Shown piece after piece: positions 29,306 through 40,969 of a DNA stretch of 64,000 nucleotides. A model generated the notes under the pieces. That model saw nothing but the letters and a program-made list of their open reading frames with translations, had not been told where the DNA came from and did not search any database. A program made the translations under genes and the position numbers. This stretch comes from Spiroplasma gladiatoris (GTDB taxonomy: Bacteria > Bacillota_I > Bacilli_A > Mycoplasmatales > Mycoplasmataceae). The stretch covers positions 992,001 through 1,056,000 of the forward strand of contig NZ_CP038013.1 in the NCBI RefSeq assembly GCF_004379335.1, given 5' to 3'. How positions within the stretch are numbered: the stretch's first letter is position 1; every line of letters starts with the position of its first letter.

Positions 29306-30775
29306 TTATTTATTATAATTTGGAGACTCTTTTGTTAATTCTACATCGTGGGGATGTGACTCTCTTAAACTTGCGGAAGTTATTTTTACAAACTTAGTAT
29401 TATGTCTTAAGTCTTCAATGGTTTTATTTCCTGTATATCCCATTCCACTTCTTAAACCACCATTTAATTGGAAAATTACATCTTTTGCTTTACCTTTAAA
29501 AGGAACTCTTCCCTCAATACCTTCAGGAACTAGTTTTTTTGCATCTTTTTGAAAGTATCTATCTCTACTTCCTCTACTCATTGCTGCTAATGAACCCATT
29601 CCAACATAAGTTTTGTATTTTTTACCATTAGCTATTATTTCTTCTCCTGGCGATTCTTCTGTACCAGCAAATATGCTTCCTAACATTACACAATTTGCAC
29701 CCGCTGCTAACGCTTTTACAATATCTCCTGAATATTTTATCCCTCCATCAGCAACTATTGTAACTTCTTTATCTTTTGCCCATTCATATATTTCGTTAAT
29801 TGCACTAATTTGAGGGACTCCAACTCCAGCAACAACTCTAGTTGTACAAATACTTCCTGGACCTACTCCAACTTTTACGCAATTTGCTCCTGCTTCATAT
29901 AAAGCATTTGCTCCTGATGCGGTACAAATATTTCCTCCAATAATATTTAATTCTGGATAAGTGGTTCTGATAATTTTTATTACATCTAAAATACTTTTAC
30001 TATGACCATGAGCAGAATCAACAACTATAGCATCAACTCCTGCTTTAACTAAAGCATTTACTCTAGTTAAAGTTTCTTCGCTTACCCCAACAGCTGCTCC
30101 AACTCTTAATCTTCCTTGTTCATCTTTACATGCATTTGGATAGTCAATTGCTTTATCTATATCTTTTGTTGTAATTAAACCTTTTATAATCATATTTTCA
30201 TTAACTATAGGAAGCTTTTCAATTTTATTTTTAATCATTATTTTTTTTGCTTCTTCCATAGAGGTTGTTGGATTACCTGTAATTAAATTTTCTTTTGTCA
30301 TCACTTCTTCAACTGTTAAATTCGTTGTATCAATGTATTTTATATCTCTATTTGTGATTATTCCTATTAATTTACTAGAATTATCAATAACTGGTAAACC
30401 TGAAATTTTATATGTTGCCATAATTTTTAGAGCTTCTTCAATAGTTGTTTCTTTATAAACTGTAATCGGATCTTTTATAAAACCAGATTCGTTTCTTTTA
30501 ACTTTAGCCACTTCTAATGCTTGTTCTTCGATTGTTAAGTTTTTATGTATTATTCCAAGCCCACCTTCTCTAGCAATTGCAATAGCTAATTCAGCTTCTG
30601 TAACTGTATCCATTGCAGCACTAATAATTGGTATGTTTAGACTTATTTTTGGTGTTAAGTTTGTTTTTAAACAAACTTGATTTGGTAATACTTCAGAATA
30701 TGCAGGCACTAGTAAAACATCATCAAATGTAATACCTTCTCCAATTATTTTTCCATTTAAATTATCTTTAATCAT
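29306..30775 (-). CDS. guaB: IMP dehydrogenase
   Basis: 489 residues. NAD-dependent oxidation of IMP to XMP, the rate-limiting step of GMP synthesis. N-terminal [17 protein letters not shown], two CBS domains (about residues 95-205), catalytic loop [15 protein letters not shown] (Cys about residue 304), phosphate site GGIKYSGD and flap [18 protein letters not shown] are intact. The ATG at 30775 follows AAAGGAG; the frame is open further upstream into guaA but without a ribosome binding site. Directly downstream of guaA. Confidence 0.97.
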   Translation of the reverse strand: MIKDNLNGKIIGEGITFDDVLLVPAYSEVLPNQVCLKTNLTPKISLNIPIISAAMDTVTEAELAIAIAREGGLGIIHKNLTIEEQALEVAKVKRNESGFIKDPITVYKETTIEEALKIMATYKISGLPVIDNSSKLIGIITNRDIKYIDTTNLTVEEVMTKENLITGNPTTSMEEAKKIMIKNKIEKLPIVNENMIIKGLITTKDIDKAIDYPNACKDEQGRLRVGAAVGVSEETLTRVNALVKAGVDAIVVDSAHGHSKSILDVIKIIRTTYPELNIIGGNICTASGANALYEAGANCVKVGVGPGSICTTRVVAGVGVPQISAINEIYEWAKDKEVTIVADGGIKYSGDIVKALAAGANCVMLGSIFAGTEESPGEEIIANGKKYKTYVGMGSLAAMSRGSRDRYFQKDAKKLVPEGIEGRVPFKGKAKDVIFQLNGGLRSGMGYTGNKTIEDLRHNTKFVKITSASLRESHPHDVELTKESPNYNK

Positions 30776-30794
30776 TTTTTTCTCCTTTAAAATT

Positions 30795-32336
30795 TTATTC
30801 CCATTCGATTGTTCCTGGAGGTTTTGATGTAATATCATATACTACACGGTTTACTCCATTCACTTTATTGATGATCTCATTTGTAACTTCATCTAAAAAT
30901 TCTCACGGTAAGTGGCTTGAAGTTGCTGTCATAAAATCAATAGTATTTACACTTCTTAAAGCAACAACATAATCATATGTACGATTATCTCCCATAACAC
31001 CAACTGTTTTAACTGGTAAGATTGTAGCAAACGCTTGACTAACTTTATCATAAAGATTTCAGTCTAATAATTTTGTTATAAAAATATCATCCACTTCTCT
31101 TAAAATGTCTGCTTTTTCTTTTGTGACTTCATTTATAATTCTAACTCCAAGTCCAGGACCTGGAAAGGGATGACGATTTACAATTTTTTGATCAAGTCCT
31201 AATTCTTTTCCTACTTTTCGAACTTCATCTTTAAATAAAGTTCTTAGTGGTTCAAGAAGTTCAAATTTTAAATCCTTAGGTAATCCTCCAACGTTATGGT
31301 GTGATTTTATCATTTTTGAGCTATGCCCTTTCACAGAAGATTCAATTACATCTGGATAAATTGTTCCTTGTGCTAAAAACTTTGCATTATGCATTTCTTT
31401 TGCTTGATGATTAAACACTTCAACAAACTCTTTTCCTATAATTTTTCTTTTTTGTTCAGGATCATTGACACCTTCTAATGCCAAATAAAAAGTATAGCTA
31501 GCATCAACTAATTTTATATTCATATCAAACAAAGTAGTGTATGAATCCATTACTTTTTTTGCTTCATCTTTTCTTAATAGACCAGTATCTACAAAAATAC
31601 AAGTTAGTTGCTTTCCAATTGCTTTTGATATCAAAGCAGCAGCAACAGAAGAGTCAACTCCACCACTTAATCCAAGTATTACTTGTTCATCTTTAACAAT
31701 TTCTTTAATTTCTTTAACTTTTTGTTCAATAAATATTTCCATACTTCAGTCTTTTTTAGCTTGACAAATATCATAAACAAAATTTTTTATTATTTGAGTT
31801 CCTTCTTGACTGTGAGTGACCTCTGCATGAAATTGTATTCCATATAATTTTTTTTCTTCGTTTGAAATAGCGGCAATACAAGCATCTGTGTGAGCAGTTT
31901 TAATAAATCCTTCTGGCATTTTTATTAAATGATCAGCATGACTCATTCAAACTTGTTTTTTATCATTTATATTTTTAAATAATTTATCTTCTTTAAAATC
32001 TATGTTTAAAATTGCTTTACCAAATTCTTGATTGTCTGCTAATTCCACTTTTCCGTTATGCAATTCTGTAATCAATTGCATTCCATAGCAAACTCCTAAA
32101 ATTGGTATATTTAAATTAAAAATTTCAATATCAATACTATATGCATCTTGTGCATAAACACTTGATGGACCTCCTGAAAGAACAATTCCTTTAAGGTTTT
32201 TATATTTTTTTAAATCAATTGCAGTAGTTGTAAAGTCTAAAACTTCACTAAACACACCTATTTCTCTTACTCTTCTTGATAAAAGTTGAGTATATTGACT
32301 ACCAAAGTCCAATATTACGATTTGTGTATTTTCCAT
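30795..32336 (-). CDS. guaA: GMP synthase (glutamine-hydrolysing)
   Basis: 513 residues, full length. It aminates XMP to GMP. The N-terminal class I glutamine amidotransferase domain has GVCYGMQL (nucleophile Cys about residue 82) and [10 protein letters not shown]; the ATP-pyrophosphatase domain has the P-loop [15 protein letters not shown] (about residues 222-236); the C-terminal dimerisation domain ends [11 protein letters not shown] Trp codons are used three times. First gene of guaA-guaB; together with the pur operon and riboswitch it completes guanine nucleotide supply in this window. Confidence 0.97.
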
Positions 32337-32375
32337 TAATTTCTCCTATAAATCTAAAACAATTTTAACAAATAA

Positions 32376-32409
32376 TAAAAAAACTCACAATATTACTTGT
32401 GAGTTTATT
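32376..32409 (-). terminator. Terminator downstream of tRNA-His
   Basis: AAACTCACA and TGTGAGTTT form a 9-bp stem followed by seven T residues on the minus strand, between tRNA-His and guaA. Confidence 0.85.
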
Positions 32410-32418
32410 TCTTATAAA

Positions 32419-32495
32419 TGGGGCGTGTAAAGGGAATTGAACCCTCGAGTGCCGGAACCACAATCCGGAGCGTTAACCACTTCGCCATACACGCC
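32419..32495 (-). tRNA. trnH: tRNA-His (anticodon GUG)
   Basis: 77 bases with encoded CCA and a templated extra 5' G (G-1) opposite C73, the histidine identity pair. The acceptor GCGTGTA pairs with TACACGC; the anticodon loop TTGTGGT gives GUG; the T-arm is GAGGGTTCAATTCCC. Confidence 0.95.
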
Positions 32496-32519
32496 ATATA
32501 ACAACTTTAATATTATACT

Positions 32520-33360
32520 AAAAAAAATAATTCTAAAAGAATTATTTTTTAATTTATATACTTAATTTTTTTAATTATATTGAGTAATGAATAAATTAAT
32601 GAGAATTAATATAAAATTTATAATATTGGTATAAATTTTTTAGTAGAGTATTTAGAATCATATTCAATAACTATTCATAAAATTTTTGTTGATTTTGATT
32701 CAAACTGCAAAACAATATTTCAATGCATTATATTTTTAATCTATTTATTACCATATACTTCATAAAAGCTTTTTTAATGCTTGTATCATCATTAATTTTA
32801 ATTTCTTCTTTATTTAAGTTAAACCCTAATGTCATTCTATAAGAGTGGTTTTATCTTTACAATTTGGTCCAATTATTGCAATTTTTTCGTTTTTTTGGAT
32901 TTGAATGTTTTAATTCTTATAAAATAAATTACTTTTAAAAATTTAATATTTAAATAATTAGAATTTATAAACTATTCTCATTTTATATTTTTATAATCTT
33001 AAATAAATTCGGTTTTTTTAAATAAATGTCTAGATAAAAAATTAATAGTAATTAATGACAAAATAATGAAAATATAATACATAATTTTTTTTCTTTATTT
33101 GAAAATTTAACATATATTTGATAGTATATAGTTTTTTAAGCTTATCTTTTTCGTTATGGAAAGGTAACTGTAAATATTATTAGTAAATATGATTCTTAAA
33201 AATATTAAGTCGCTAGTTTTATTTTTAACTAAATCAAACAGCATCGATATAAAATAAAGTTATCAAATAAAATATAGTTCTTCTATTATTTCCTATATTT
33301 TTATGTTCATATTACTACTTTTATTGCATTATATCATTTCATATTTTTAAAAAATTAAAC
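32520..33360. other. Gene-poor, AT-rich decayed stretch
   Basis: About 840 bases between tRNA-His and the pseudo-E2 gene with no intact reading frame on either strand, even with UGA as Trp. It contains the ABC ATPase relic listed separately; elsewhere I see only short, interrupted frames and no convincing RNA structure. Confidence 0.6.
32728..32905 (-). pseudogene. Relic of an ABC transporter ATPase
   Basis: Minus-strand translation gives NIQIQKNEKIAIIGPNCKDK followed by TTLIEW, a clear Walker A region in which the consensus G-x-x-G-x-G-K is damaged (C and D replace two Gly). After a frameshift the next frame reads MTLGFNLNKEEIKINDDTSI, resembling the segment that follows Walker A in bacteriocin-type or multidrug ABC ATPases, then stops. 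A stop codon also precedes the relic. No signature motif or Walker B survives nearby. Confidence 0.6.
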
Positions 33361-33393
33361 AAAAAAATCCTTTTACATTCTAAAAGGATTTTT
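33360..33393 (-). terminator. Terminator of the pseudo-E2 gene
   Basis: AAAAATCCTTTT pairs with AAAAGGATTTTT around a short loop and is followed by seven T residues on the minus strand, starting at the stop codon. Confidence 0.9.
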
Positions 33394-36382
33394 ACATTAC
33401 AGTAAATATTTCAGGTTTTTCTAATATATCTTTTACTTTTGATAAAAATCTACCAGCTTCTGCTGCATCAATTATTCGTTGATCAACAGTTAAGCTCATG
33501 TGCATTATTGCTTTAATTGCTAATTTTTCATTATTAACAACAACTGGTTTTTTAACGACTTTTCCTACCCCAACTACTGCAGCGTTTGGATAAAAAATTG
33601 TTGGAGTTGCTTGAATTGCTCCAATATTTCCATAGTTTGCAATTGTTATTGTACTTCCATCAGCTTCGTAATTATATAACTCTCCAATTCTAAGTCTTTG
33701 AGTAATTTCTTTTATATCAATAGCAACATCTCTAATAGACATTTTTTCTACGAACTTCAAAACAGGAATTATTAACCCTTCGCTTGTTTCGGTTGCTAAA
33801 CCAATATTGTGATATTGTTTTATAATTACTTCATTTGTTTCTGGATCATAACTTGAGTTTAATTTTGGATATTCTTCTAATGCAATACTAATTGATTTTG
33901 CAATAAAAGCAATTGTTGAAAACTTAATAGAGTTTTGAGTAGTTTTTAATAAGTGTTTTAATTTCAAAATTGAAGACATATCAATTTCTGTTGAAATTGT
34001 TAATGGAGGTATATAGTTTTGACTTAAAATCATTGATTTAACAGCAGGGTTTCGGTTTTCATTAACTTTTTCTCTAGTAACCATTTTGTTTTCATCATTA
34101 TTTTCAAATTCCATATAACCAATTGTTTCTTCATTGCTTTGATTTTCAAAATTTACAGTTTTCATTTCATCAATATTTTGTTTTTGTTGAACATCATTAT
34201 CATTTTTAACATTTTTAACAGCTTGTTCTAATAAGGATTGTAAATTTTGTTCATTGTTTGGACTATTTTGCATTGGATTTTGATTATATATATTTGAAAA
34301 ACCTTGATTAAATTGATAAGGATTTTCAATATTTCTTTTTAAATCATATTTAAATTCATTAATTTCACGCTTAATGATGTCTTTAATATCATCATTTGAA
34401 ACTTTACTTGAGCCAACTGGTATGTTTTGAATTAGATTTTGCATTAAAACATACTGCATTAACTGTGAGAAAGTATCGGTTCCACCATTAAGTGGAGTAA
34501 TATTATTTATTCTTTGTGTCGCTTGATTTAGTTGATTTTGTTGAACTAATGCATTTTGTAATTCAATGATTTGTTTTTGTAAGTAATTAATTGTTTCATT
34601 GGCTTCACTTCCAGCGATATTTTTATATTCTCCCCCAACTTCTTCAAGTTGTTTTTCAATTTGTTTTTGCACTTTTTTAGGAGTTGTATCTAAAACTGGT
34701 TGTGATTGTTGATAACTTATTTCTTGAGTTGGTTCTTCGTATTGTTCAAATTCTTCATAAGGATTTTCTCTACGTTTTTGATTTGCAGAAAATCAATTTG
34801 CTTCATTTTCAAATTTTTGATGTGCTTGTTGACGATTTTCATCATAAACAATACCATTTCTTTGATCTTCTTTTGCTTCTAAATACGAAGTATAAAGGTT
34901 ACTTGCTCTTAACCAAGATTCAAACTCTCTTTTTCCTTGTGGACTTTCTCCAAAAGGCACATATCTAACTTGACCGGTATTTTTGTCTCGATAAGGTACT
35001 TTTTGCATAAATTGTTTTGGAATTTTACCTTCTCTTAACATTTGAACGTATTTTGGGATACCTTCTTCAAGTCCTTTTTCTACCGCTTGACGTCTAGAAT
35101 TTATTGTGTTTCTTTCATCACGATTTTTCATTAAATTTCATCTTTTATTAACATCATAAAGATTTGCTAATTTAGATTCAGCATATGTTTTATTTTTTTT
35201 ATTATCAATTTCGTTAATAAGTTGTTCTGGTTTTTTTTGAGGCATAACAAAACCACCATAAGGATTTAAGTCATTTGCATCTATTAAAACAGATTCATCA
35301 TCATCAACATAACTTCCCATAGTTACTCCAAAGTCGCCATCTTCACTGGCTCTTTGTCTCATAAAAACATCATCATTTCTAACTTCTAAGTTTTTGCTTC
35401 CTCTTTGAGCTCAACTTTGTTGCTGTGAATCTTGTTTTGGCATTTGACTTACCTCCTGGGCTTTTGGTTTGTCTTTATCCATAATTGCATTTTCTTTTGT
35501 TGCAACAATATCACGTTCTAAAACGCTTGGATCTCCACCACCTTGATTTAATTTTTCGATTCTTGAAGCAATAATATTACGCATAATTAAAGGACGACCT
35601 TTATCGTCTAATTTAGACATTGCATCAACATGTTGGTCTGCATTGATTTCTTTATAGTCGTTTTCTTGTAATAATTTTTCTTTTCTTGCTTGAATCATTT
35701 GACGAAATTTGCTTGGTCCAACTCCATCTTGTTTTTCAAAAATGTTTTTTCCGCTTTTTAAAATTTCTTGATTATCTATTTTTAATAAGTCTTCTGAGGA
35801 CATATCTCCCATCAATTTAACTTGAGGAGAGTTTTTTATTGAATTTTGTATATTTGCTCTCATTTGAGCAAAACGATCACTTGCTGGATTATTGCTTTGT
35901 GCCATTTTCATATCCCTCTCTTCAAGTTTTTGATATTTTTCAACATTGTCAACAATATCATCTTCACCACTTGAAAAAGGTGTAATAGCTTGATTATACT
36001 TATTGTACATAACAGCACCAGAAAATTGGTCAGCATCAGTTTCTACTTGTTGTAATTTTTCAACTGGCACTTCTTCTGGGATATACACTTTTTTTACAAC
36101 ACCTTCTTGGATATCTTCTTTGTTGAAATGTCGATTTTTGAACTTAGCTATTTCTTTTTCGCCAATAGCTATATTTGCAAGTATGCTTCCGTTTTTTACA
36201 GGACTACCTAATTTAATAGTTTTAACAATAATTCCATTATAATTAGATTTAATAGTAACTTCACTACCATCATCAAGTCTTATAAGAGCAAAATCATCTC
36301 CAAAAGAGATGTTAGCGCCAGTAAATAGTCATTCTGTTAAAACACCTTTTTGAGGTAAGTTTCTTGCCCTTAAATGTACCAC
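33392..36382 (-). CDS. Giant E2-like pseudoenzyme (degenerate lipoyl-like domain + disordered region + acyltransferase fold)
   Basis: 996 residues, continuous with UGA as Trp; ordinary E2 chains are about 400-550. Residues about 20-75 match a lipoyl/biotinyl domain (FALIRLDDGSEVTIKSNYNG, then GSPVKNGSILANI), but the DKA lysine is replaced (LDDGS). Residues about 80-740 are Gln/Asn/Lys/Glu-rich, probably disordered or coiled. Residues about 770-996 are the 2-oxoacid dehydrogenase acyltransferase fold (STIAFIAKSISIALEEYPKL, GLIIPVLKFVEKMS, GNIGAIQATPTIFYP), ending SLTVDQRIIDAAEAGRFL. The catalytic His of the consensus DHRxxDG is Gln (codon 33479-33481) and the Gly is Ala. GTG start at 36382 behind GGGGAT. 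No pdhA, pdhB or lpd adjoins. Probably a scaffold, not an acyltransferase. Confidence 0.8.
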
Positions 36383-36401
36383 ACTATCCCCGTTCTTTCA
36401 T

Positions 36402-36407
36402 ATTATA
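36402..36407 (-). promoter_or_regulatory. -10 element of the pseudo-E2 gene
   Basis: TATAAT preceded by TGG on the minus strand, about 20 bases upstream of the GTG start. Transcription would begin roughly a dozen bases before the start codon, leaving only the GGGGAT ribosome binding site as leader. Confidence 0.6.
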
Positions 36408-36516
36408 CCATTTTTTACCCCATTTTATTAGGGTAATTAACCTTCCTATAATTATATAACATTATATTTTAAAACTCTAATTTCCTATATAATCAAAAAG
36501 AAAGGAGTTTATTAAT

Positions 36517-38421
36517 ATGAACAAAAAAACAAGAGCACAAGATGACTTTTACATGCATGTAAATGAAGAATGAATTAAAACAGCTGAATTCCCAAAAGGT
36601 TATGCAACTTGAGGTAGTTTTGAGCAATTATATAAAAAATCAATCGCCGATGTTGAAAATTTAATTATTGAATTAAACAACTTAAGTGATTTAGAAGAAG
36701 ATCAAAAAAAGATTGTAGCAATTTTTAAAAATTATTTAAATTATGAAAAAAGAGATGAACAAGGAATAACTCCAATCTTACCAATGATTGAATTAATTGA
36801 CAATTTAAAAGATAAAAAAGATTTAATAGACTTACTTATTAAAATGAATAAACAATTTGCAGTAGGATTTTTTGCAAGTATGGACTTAGATTCAGACTTT
36901 GAAGATAGTAATATAAGAGCTTTAGGTATTTATCCAATGGGGTTAGGTATGCGAGATAAAGATTTTTATGATGAAAGTCATAAACGTCACATAGAAATTA
37001 AAGCAGCATATGAAAACTACATAAATTCAATGGTTGAAGAAGTAAAAGAAGTAAAATTTGACTCAAATAGATTATTTGCTTTGATATATAATTTTGAATT
37101 AGAGTTAAGTAAATCAATGTTAAGAAATGAAGAGAAAAGAAATCCTGCAAAAATTTACAATGTTTTAACTGTAGAAGAGTTAGAAAAAATTAATCCAGAA
37201 ATGCAATGAAAAAAATACTTAGAAGAAACTGGTTATATTAATGCTAAAAAAATAATCGTAAGTGAACCAGAATATTTAAAAGCTTTAAATGAACAATTAA
37301 TGAAATTGTCACTTGAAGAAATAAAAGATATTTTAAAATTTGATATGATTTCAGGATTTTCAAGTTACTTAAGCACTAACTTATATAGAATTACTTTTGA
37401 ATATAATTCTATATTTAGTGGAGTTAAAGAAATGAGACCAGTTAGAGAAAGAGCGGTTGGTTTTGTAAGTAACGTTCTTGGTGAATTAATTGGAAAAGAA
37501 TATGTTAAAAGATATTTTTCTGAAGAAGCTAAGGCTGATGTATTGTCGATTGTTAATGGTTTATTTGAATCTTACAAATCAAGAATTAAAAATTTGGAAT
37601 GAATGAGTGAAACTACAAAGCAAAAAGCATTAGAAAAAGTTAACTCATTTACTGTAAAAATAGGATATCCTGATAAGTGAGAGGATTATAGTAGTATTGA
37701 AATAAATGATTATGAGAATGATGGTTCATTATATAAAAATATTGAAAACATTAGAATTCATTTTAGAAATAAAGGTTTAAAAGAGATTAGCTTACCTGTT
37801 GATAAAACTAAATGACATATGTATCCTCAAACAGTAAACGCATATTACAATCCAACTTCAAATGAAATATGCTTCCCTGCTGGAATTTTACAATTGCCAT
37901 TCTACAGTATAGATCAATCTAAAGCTAAAAACTGTGGTGGAATTGGAGCTGTCATTGGTCACGAAATAAGTCATGGTTTTGATGACCAAGGTAGTCAATT
38001 TGACAAAGATGGTAATTTCAAAAATTGATGAACAGAAGAAGATCATAAACAATACAAACTTAGAACTCAAAAATTAGTTGAACAATACAACAACTATGAA
38101 GTTGGGGGAACTAACGTTAATGGTAATTTAACTTTAGGTGAAAACATTGGAGACTTAGGAGGATTAAGTGCTGCTTTAGATGTTTGTTTAAAAGAAAATC
38201 CAGAAGATATTAAAGGGTTTTTTGAAAATTATGCATTAGTTTGAAGTAGAATTATTACTCCTGAAGAAAGAAACACAAGATTGGCTACTGACCCTCACTC
38301 ACCAGAACAATTTAGATGTAACGGAATAGTTATTAATCTAGATAAGTTTCATGAAGTTTATGAAACAAAACCTGGAGATGGAATGTATAAGGCGCCAGAA
38401 GATAGAATTAAAATTTGATAA
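36517..38421 (+). CDS. pepO: M13 family endopeptidase (neprilysin-like, PepO)
   Basis: 634 residues, full length for PepO, with many UGA Trp codons. Zinc metallopeptidase that cuts oligopeptides. Catalytic motif [14 protein letters not shown] (HExxH, about residue 485), third ligand in [13 protein letters not shown], substrate-binding [18 protein letters not shown] and the C-terminal CNG motif ([10 protein letters not shown]). No signal peptide, so cytosolic, presumably degrading imported peptides for amino acids. The start ATG at 36517 follows AAAGGAG; a TATAAT lies about 30 bases upstream. Divergent from the pseudo-E2 gene. Confidence 0.95.
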
Positions 38422-38422
38422 T

Positions 38423-38450
38423 AAAAAATGCACTTATGTGCATTTTTTAT
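38423..38450. terminator. Terminator shared by pepO and the 38447-39730 gene
   Basis: AAAAAATGCAC pairs with GTGCATTTTTT around TTAT, with T tracts on both strands, between two convergent genes. Confidence 0.9.
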
Positions 38451-39730
38451 ATATCTTTTATCCTTCTAGTGGCATAACCTTTTTTAACTAATTTAGAATA
38501 TCTAGCAGCATCTCTTAGGTTTTGCTTGATAAAGGCCCGGTCCTGAGTTTTTGCTAAGTTAATAAGTTTTTTAATATCTTGCCGATATTTTTTAACTTTA
38601 AGTTTATGATTTTTATGTTCTGCTCTTTTAAGACCATTTTTTAATGTTCTTTGATTTTTATAATTCATTATTTTTTTGATTTTTTCTTTGTATGGTAAAA
38701 TTTTTAGTTCTTGAATTCATTCTTTATATTCTGTTTTTCTTCTAATTCTTAATAGTCTTTTTTCATTTTTTAGTTCTTGTCTTTTAAACTTTCTTACTTT
38801 CATTCAATAGTCACGTTCTGCTTTTGTAATTAAATTTCCGTCAATATCATGTCAGCGATAATATTTAATATTATTTAAAAATAAATATAAGTATTGAAAA
38901 ATAACAACTAAAGAAAGAATTATAATGTAACCCATAATCACTTGGGTAAGCATTGCAGAATCACTTCGATAATAATTTTTTCAAACAACTTCTTCGCCGG
39001 TTATTACATCTCTTGCTTTTAGTGTTACATTGTGTAAATTCATAAATCAATAAGGATACCACATCTGACTTGAATAAGGAATTACTTTTTCTGAAAAAGC
39101 TATAATGTCAGTTGATCAAGGACCATTAGGATTTATTTTTCAAACACCGTTTTCAAGAATATAGGCTTTTTCGAAAAACTCTGAACCATAAGTTTCGAAA
39201 CGATATTCCCCTCTAATAATTGCATAAAAAGAATAACAAACAGGATATGCCAATATTCCAAAAAGTGAGAATTTAGCATGTACTCTTGGACTATAATAAG
39301 TATCTCCACTTGATATAATAAAATTTCCAATCATTACAATAGGAACAATTAAGTGCAAGACTGTTGTTGTAAATCAATCACTAGGTCTTGTTGTTGCTGC
39401 AGCTTCTTCTGGACTAAAAATAATTCCACATCAAAATACAAACATTGTTAAACTTATATAAACTGTAACAGCAAGTTCAATTCCAAAAGGTGGTTTTTTG
39501 TTATAACTAAATTGAGTGAATAAACTGTAGAATAAATAAATAGCAACTAAATAATTTGATTGTGTTGTAAAAAATGCATAATAGTGACTAAATCTTTCTA
39601 ATAAAGGTGTTCCTGTCATGGGTATTTTAGGAGCAATTAATAATCTTATAAAGTCAAACGCTAAAAAAGATACTAATCCAATCAGTACCATTAATTTTAA
39701 AGAAAACTCAAAGTTTTTATTAATTTTCAT
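38447..39730 (-). CDS. Multi-pass membrane protein (Pr6Pr-like), Lys/Arg-rich C-terminus
   Basis: 427 residues, continuous with UGA Trp codons. Six to seven hydrophobic segments in residues 10-300 (LMVLIGLVSFLAFDFIRLLI, YLVAIYLFYSLFTQF, LAVTVYISLTMFVFW, LHLIVPIVMIGNFI, LFGILAYPVCYSFYAII, VIMGYIIILSLVVIFQYLYL), then about 125 strongly basic cytosolic residues. The helix pattern with conserved His/Trp (WFTTTVLHLIVPIVM) recalls the Pr6Pr/integral membrane family. Function unknown. AAGGAG ribosome binding site. The basic tail might contact nucleic acid, membrane lipid or ribosomes, but nothing in the sequence decides this. Confidence 0.75.
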
Positions 39731-39778
39731 TGATAACTCCTTGCTATATTATTATTTATATTTAATTTTACTCTTTAA

Positions 39779-40969
39779 TTAAATAAAGTTAATAGTTTCT
39801 TTACAAATCATTAATTCTTCATCTGTTCTAATTTTATAAACTTTTATATCAGAGTTTTGACTTGATATTTCTAGATAATCCTCATAATTTTGTTCATTTA
39901 AACTTGAATCTAATTTTATATTTAAAATTTTTATTTTATCAATTACTAATTCTCTAGTTATAATTGAGTTTTCTCCAATTCCAGCAGTAAATACAATTGC
40001 ATCAACTTTACCTTCTAAATGATTTGCAAATTTTATTATATATTCAGCAATTCTTTGAGTATATAATTCAAGAGCACTAATTGCTTTTGGGTTTTTATCA
40101 TTTAAAGCTGCATTTGATACATCTCTCATATCACTTGATATTTCACTAATACCTAGTAAACCGGATTGTTTATTTAAAATGTCAGTTAGTTCATAAATAT
40201 CAAGATTTAGTTCTTTTGCCATATATTGAAGTATAGAACTGTCAATATCTCCGCTTCTTGTTCCCATCATTAATCCTGCTAGTGGAGTTAGACCCATAGT
40301 TGTATCATATGACTTACCATTTTTTACACAACACATACTTGCTCCATTACCTAAATGACAAATTATTAAATTTGTGTCTTCTAGTTTTTTGTTTAAAACT
40401 TCACTTGACTTGTGAGTAATATAGTCAAAACTAATTCCGTGAAATCCATACTTTCTTACTTTATGATTTTCATATCATTTCAAAGGTACAGAATATAGAT
40501 AGTTTTTTTTAGGCATTGTTTGATGAAAAGAAGTATCAAAGCATCCTACTAATTTTGCATTAGGTAATCCTTTTTGAAAAGCGTTAATAGCAGTTAAAGC
40601 TCCAGGATTGTGAAGTGGTGCTAGTTTAATGTTATCTTCAACTGCTTTTTTATTTTCTTCTGTTAGTTCAACAGTTTTTACAATTTTATCTCCACCATGA
40701 ACAACTCTAAAACCAATTCCTTTTATATCGTTTTCATTTTTGATTACTTCTAATTCTTTAAAATGCTTCAAAATTGAATTAACAGCCATTAAATGATTGT
40801 CATATTGATCTTTATATTCGTATTTATCTTCTCCTCTTTTTATAGTTAAAGCTCCATCAACAGCAATTCTCTCTGCTAAACCTTCAACTAGTGCTACGGG
40901 AGTTTTATTTTCAATTTTATACAATTTAAATTTTATCGAACTACTTCCTGCATTTACTACTAATATCAT
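39779..40969 (-). CDS. ackA: Acetate kinase
   Basis: 396 residues. Converts acetyl phosphate and ADP to acetate and ATP, the substrate-level ATP step of acetate fermentation. Motifs: ILVVNAGSSSIKFKLY at the N-terminus, VVHGGDK, CFDTSFHQTMP (catalytic His), YGFHGISFDYI, CHLGNGASMC, MGLTPLAGLMMGTRSGDID and FTAGIGENS. A UGA Trp lies after the catalytic region. It begins directly after the pta stop codon, so coaD-pta-ackA form a tight operon. Confidence 0.97.

Noticed and set aside
33392-36382. Ordinary pdhC of the pyruvate dehydrogenase complex
   Set aside because: No lipoyl lysine, no catalytic His, no recognisable subunit-binding domain and no neighbouring pdhA, pdhB or lpd.
39133-39330. A second frame overlapping the 38447-39730 membrane protein
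   Set aside because: The continuous 427-residue frame with membrane helices and a good start explains this region; the alternative has no start signal.
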